A stretch of 64,000 nucleotides of DNA from Streptomyces acidiscabies. GTDB taxonomy: Bacteria > Actinomycetota > Actinomycetes > Streptomycetales > Streptomycetaceae. The position numbers and the translations under genes are program-made. The stretch's first letter is position 1. Each line of letters opens with the position of its first letter. Under the pieces are notes generated by a model, which was not told the origin of the DNA, did not search any database, and worked only from the letters and a program-made list of their open reading frames with translations. This document shows, piece by piece, positions 63,587-64,000 of the stretch. Location of the stretch: positions 1,178,001 to 1,242,000 of the forward strand of contig NZ_JAGJBY010000002.1 of the NCBI RefSeq assembly GCF_020010905.1, given 5' to 3'.

Positions 63587-64000
63587 TCACCTCTCCCCGC
63601 CCGGCACCCACAGCACGTCCCCCGTCTCCTTGTTCGCCGTCCGCGCCAGGATGAACAGCAGGTCCGACAGGCGGTTCAGGTATGTCGCCGTCAGGGGGTT
63701 CATCGTGTCGCCGTGGGACTCCAGGGCCGCCCATGTCGAGCGTTCCGCGCGGCGGACCACCGTGCAGGCGAGGTGGAGGAGGGAGGCGCCCGGGGTGCCG
63801 CCGGGGAGGATGAAGGAGCGGAGTTTTTCCAGGGTGGCGTTGTAGTGGTCGCAGTCCTGCTCCAGGCGGTCGATGTAGAACTGCTCGACCCGTAGGGGGG
63901 GGAATTCCGGGGTTTCCACCACCGGGGCCGACAGGTCCGCGCCTACGTCGAACAGGTCGTTCTGGATTCGGGTCAGGACCTTGACCACGTCCTCCGGGAG
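63587..64000 (-). CDS. Cob(I)yrinic acid a,c-diamide adenosyltransferase, PduO type (5' end outside window)
   Basis: About 137 C-terminal residues are visible and the frame is still open at 64000. Typical PduO-fold stretches are LTRIQNDLFDVGADL, FYIDRLEQDCDHYN, FILPGGTPGASLLHLACTVVRRAER and LNRLSDLLFILARTANKETG. The enzyme transfers the adenosyl group of ATP to cob(I)alamin to make coenzyme B12. The catalytic N-terminal ATP-binding motif lies outside the window. Confidence 0.93.
   Translation of the reverse strand, partial: LPEDVVKVLTRIQNDLFDVGADLSAPVVETPEFPPLRVEQFYIDRLEQDCDHYNATLEKLRSFILPGGTPGASLLHLACTVVRRAERSTWAALESHGDTMNPLTATYLNRLSDLLFILARTANKETGDVLWVPGGER

Overview
The window is chromosomal DNA from a Streptomyces or close relative. 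Third-position G+C is very high, GTG/TTG starts are frequent, and SARP/AfsR-type regulators are present. The right half carries the lysA-hom-thrC-thrB-rho-rpmE-prfA-prmC-glyA-atp gene order typical of that genus. It splits into an accessory half (1 to about 32.4 kb) and a core half (32.4-64 kb), which meet at a tRNA-Arg(CCG) gene.

Accessory part 1 (1-4.4 kb) holds the 3' part of a GH35 beta-galactosidase gene, a LacI-family regulator, and two small secreted proteins. One of these is a 61-residue peptide that carries the motif ADDRGPG twice.

Accessory part 2 (4.4-16.2 kb, all minus strand) looks like one biosynthetic cluster. Transcribed from right to left it encodes: an NADPH-dependent FMN reductase; a short ATP-grasp-like protein; three tandem, nearly identical 17-18-residue peptides (MIRKPVRRGVS...); a beta-propeller protein; an MFS exporter; GTP cyclohydrolase II; a WD40 protein; a SUMF1/formylglycine-enzyme-fold protein; and a SARP-NB-ARC-TPR activator. 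The block GTP cyclohydrolase II - WD40 - SUMF1 has overlapping start/stop codons and resembles toxB-toxC-toxD of the toxoflavin (azapteridine) pathway. No methyltransferase (toxA) or deaminase (toxE) is present. The combination with tiny repeated peptides and an ATP-grasp-like protein is not one I recognise, and it is the best candidate here for an undescribed system.

Accessory part 3 (16.2-32.4 kb, lower G+C in its left portion, TTA codons in at least two genes) carries a second SARP/AfsR-type regulator, a Ser/Thr kinase, and a pPIWI-RE conflict module: a PD-(D/E)XK nuclease, a zinc-ribbon protein, a DinG-like Fe-S helicase and a C-terminal pPIWI-RE Argonaute-like protein. Two identical 1291-bp IS3-family elements in opposite orientation interrupt the nuclease gene (3-bp duplication GTT) and the helicase gene (3-bp duplication GAG). 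Removing each element with one target copy restores each reading frame exactly, so this is a recently broken defence island next to a tRNA gene.

The core half contains a response regulator, an ArgRS-like protein without a catalytic core, lysine/threonine biosynthesis, rho, an LCP cell-wall ligase, rpmE behind a perfect SigR-type promoter, translation factors (prfA, prmC, tsaC), a phosphatase-like protein lacking its nucleophilic cysteine, glyA, a WecA-like glycosyltransferase, the complete nine-gene ATP synthase operon with a terminator-like hairpin before atpC, a DUF2550 protein, a GH18 chitinase with the classical 12-bp direct repeats, a two-component system, a small membrane protein and the 3' part of a cobalamin adenosyltransferase gene.
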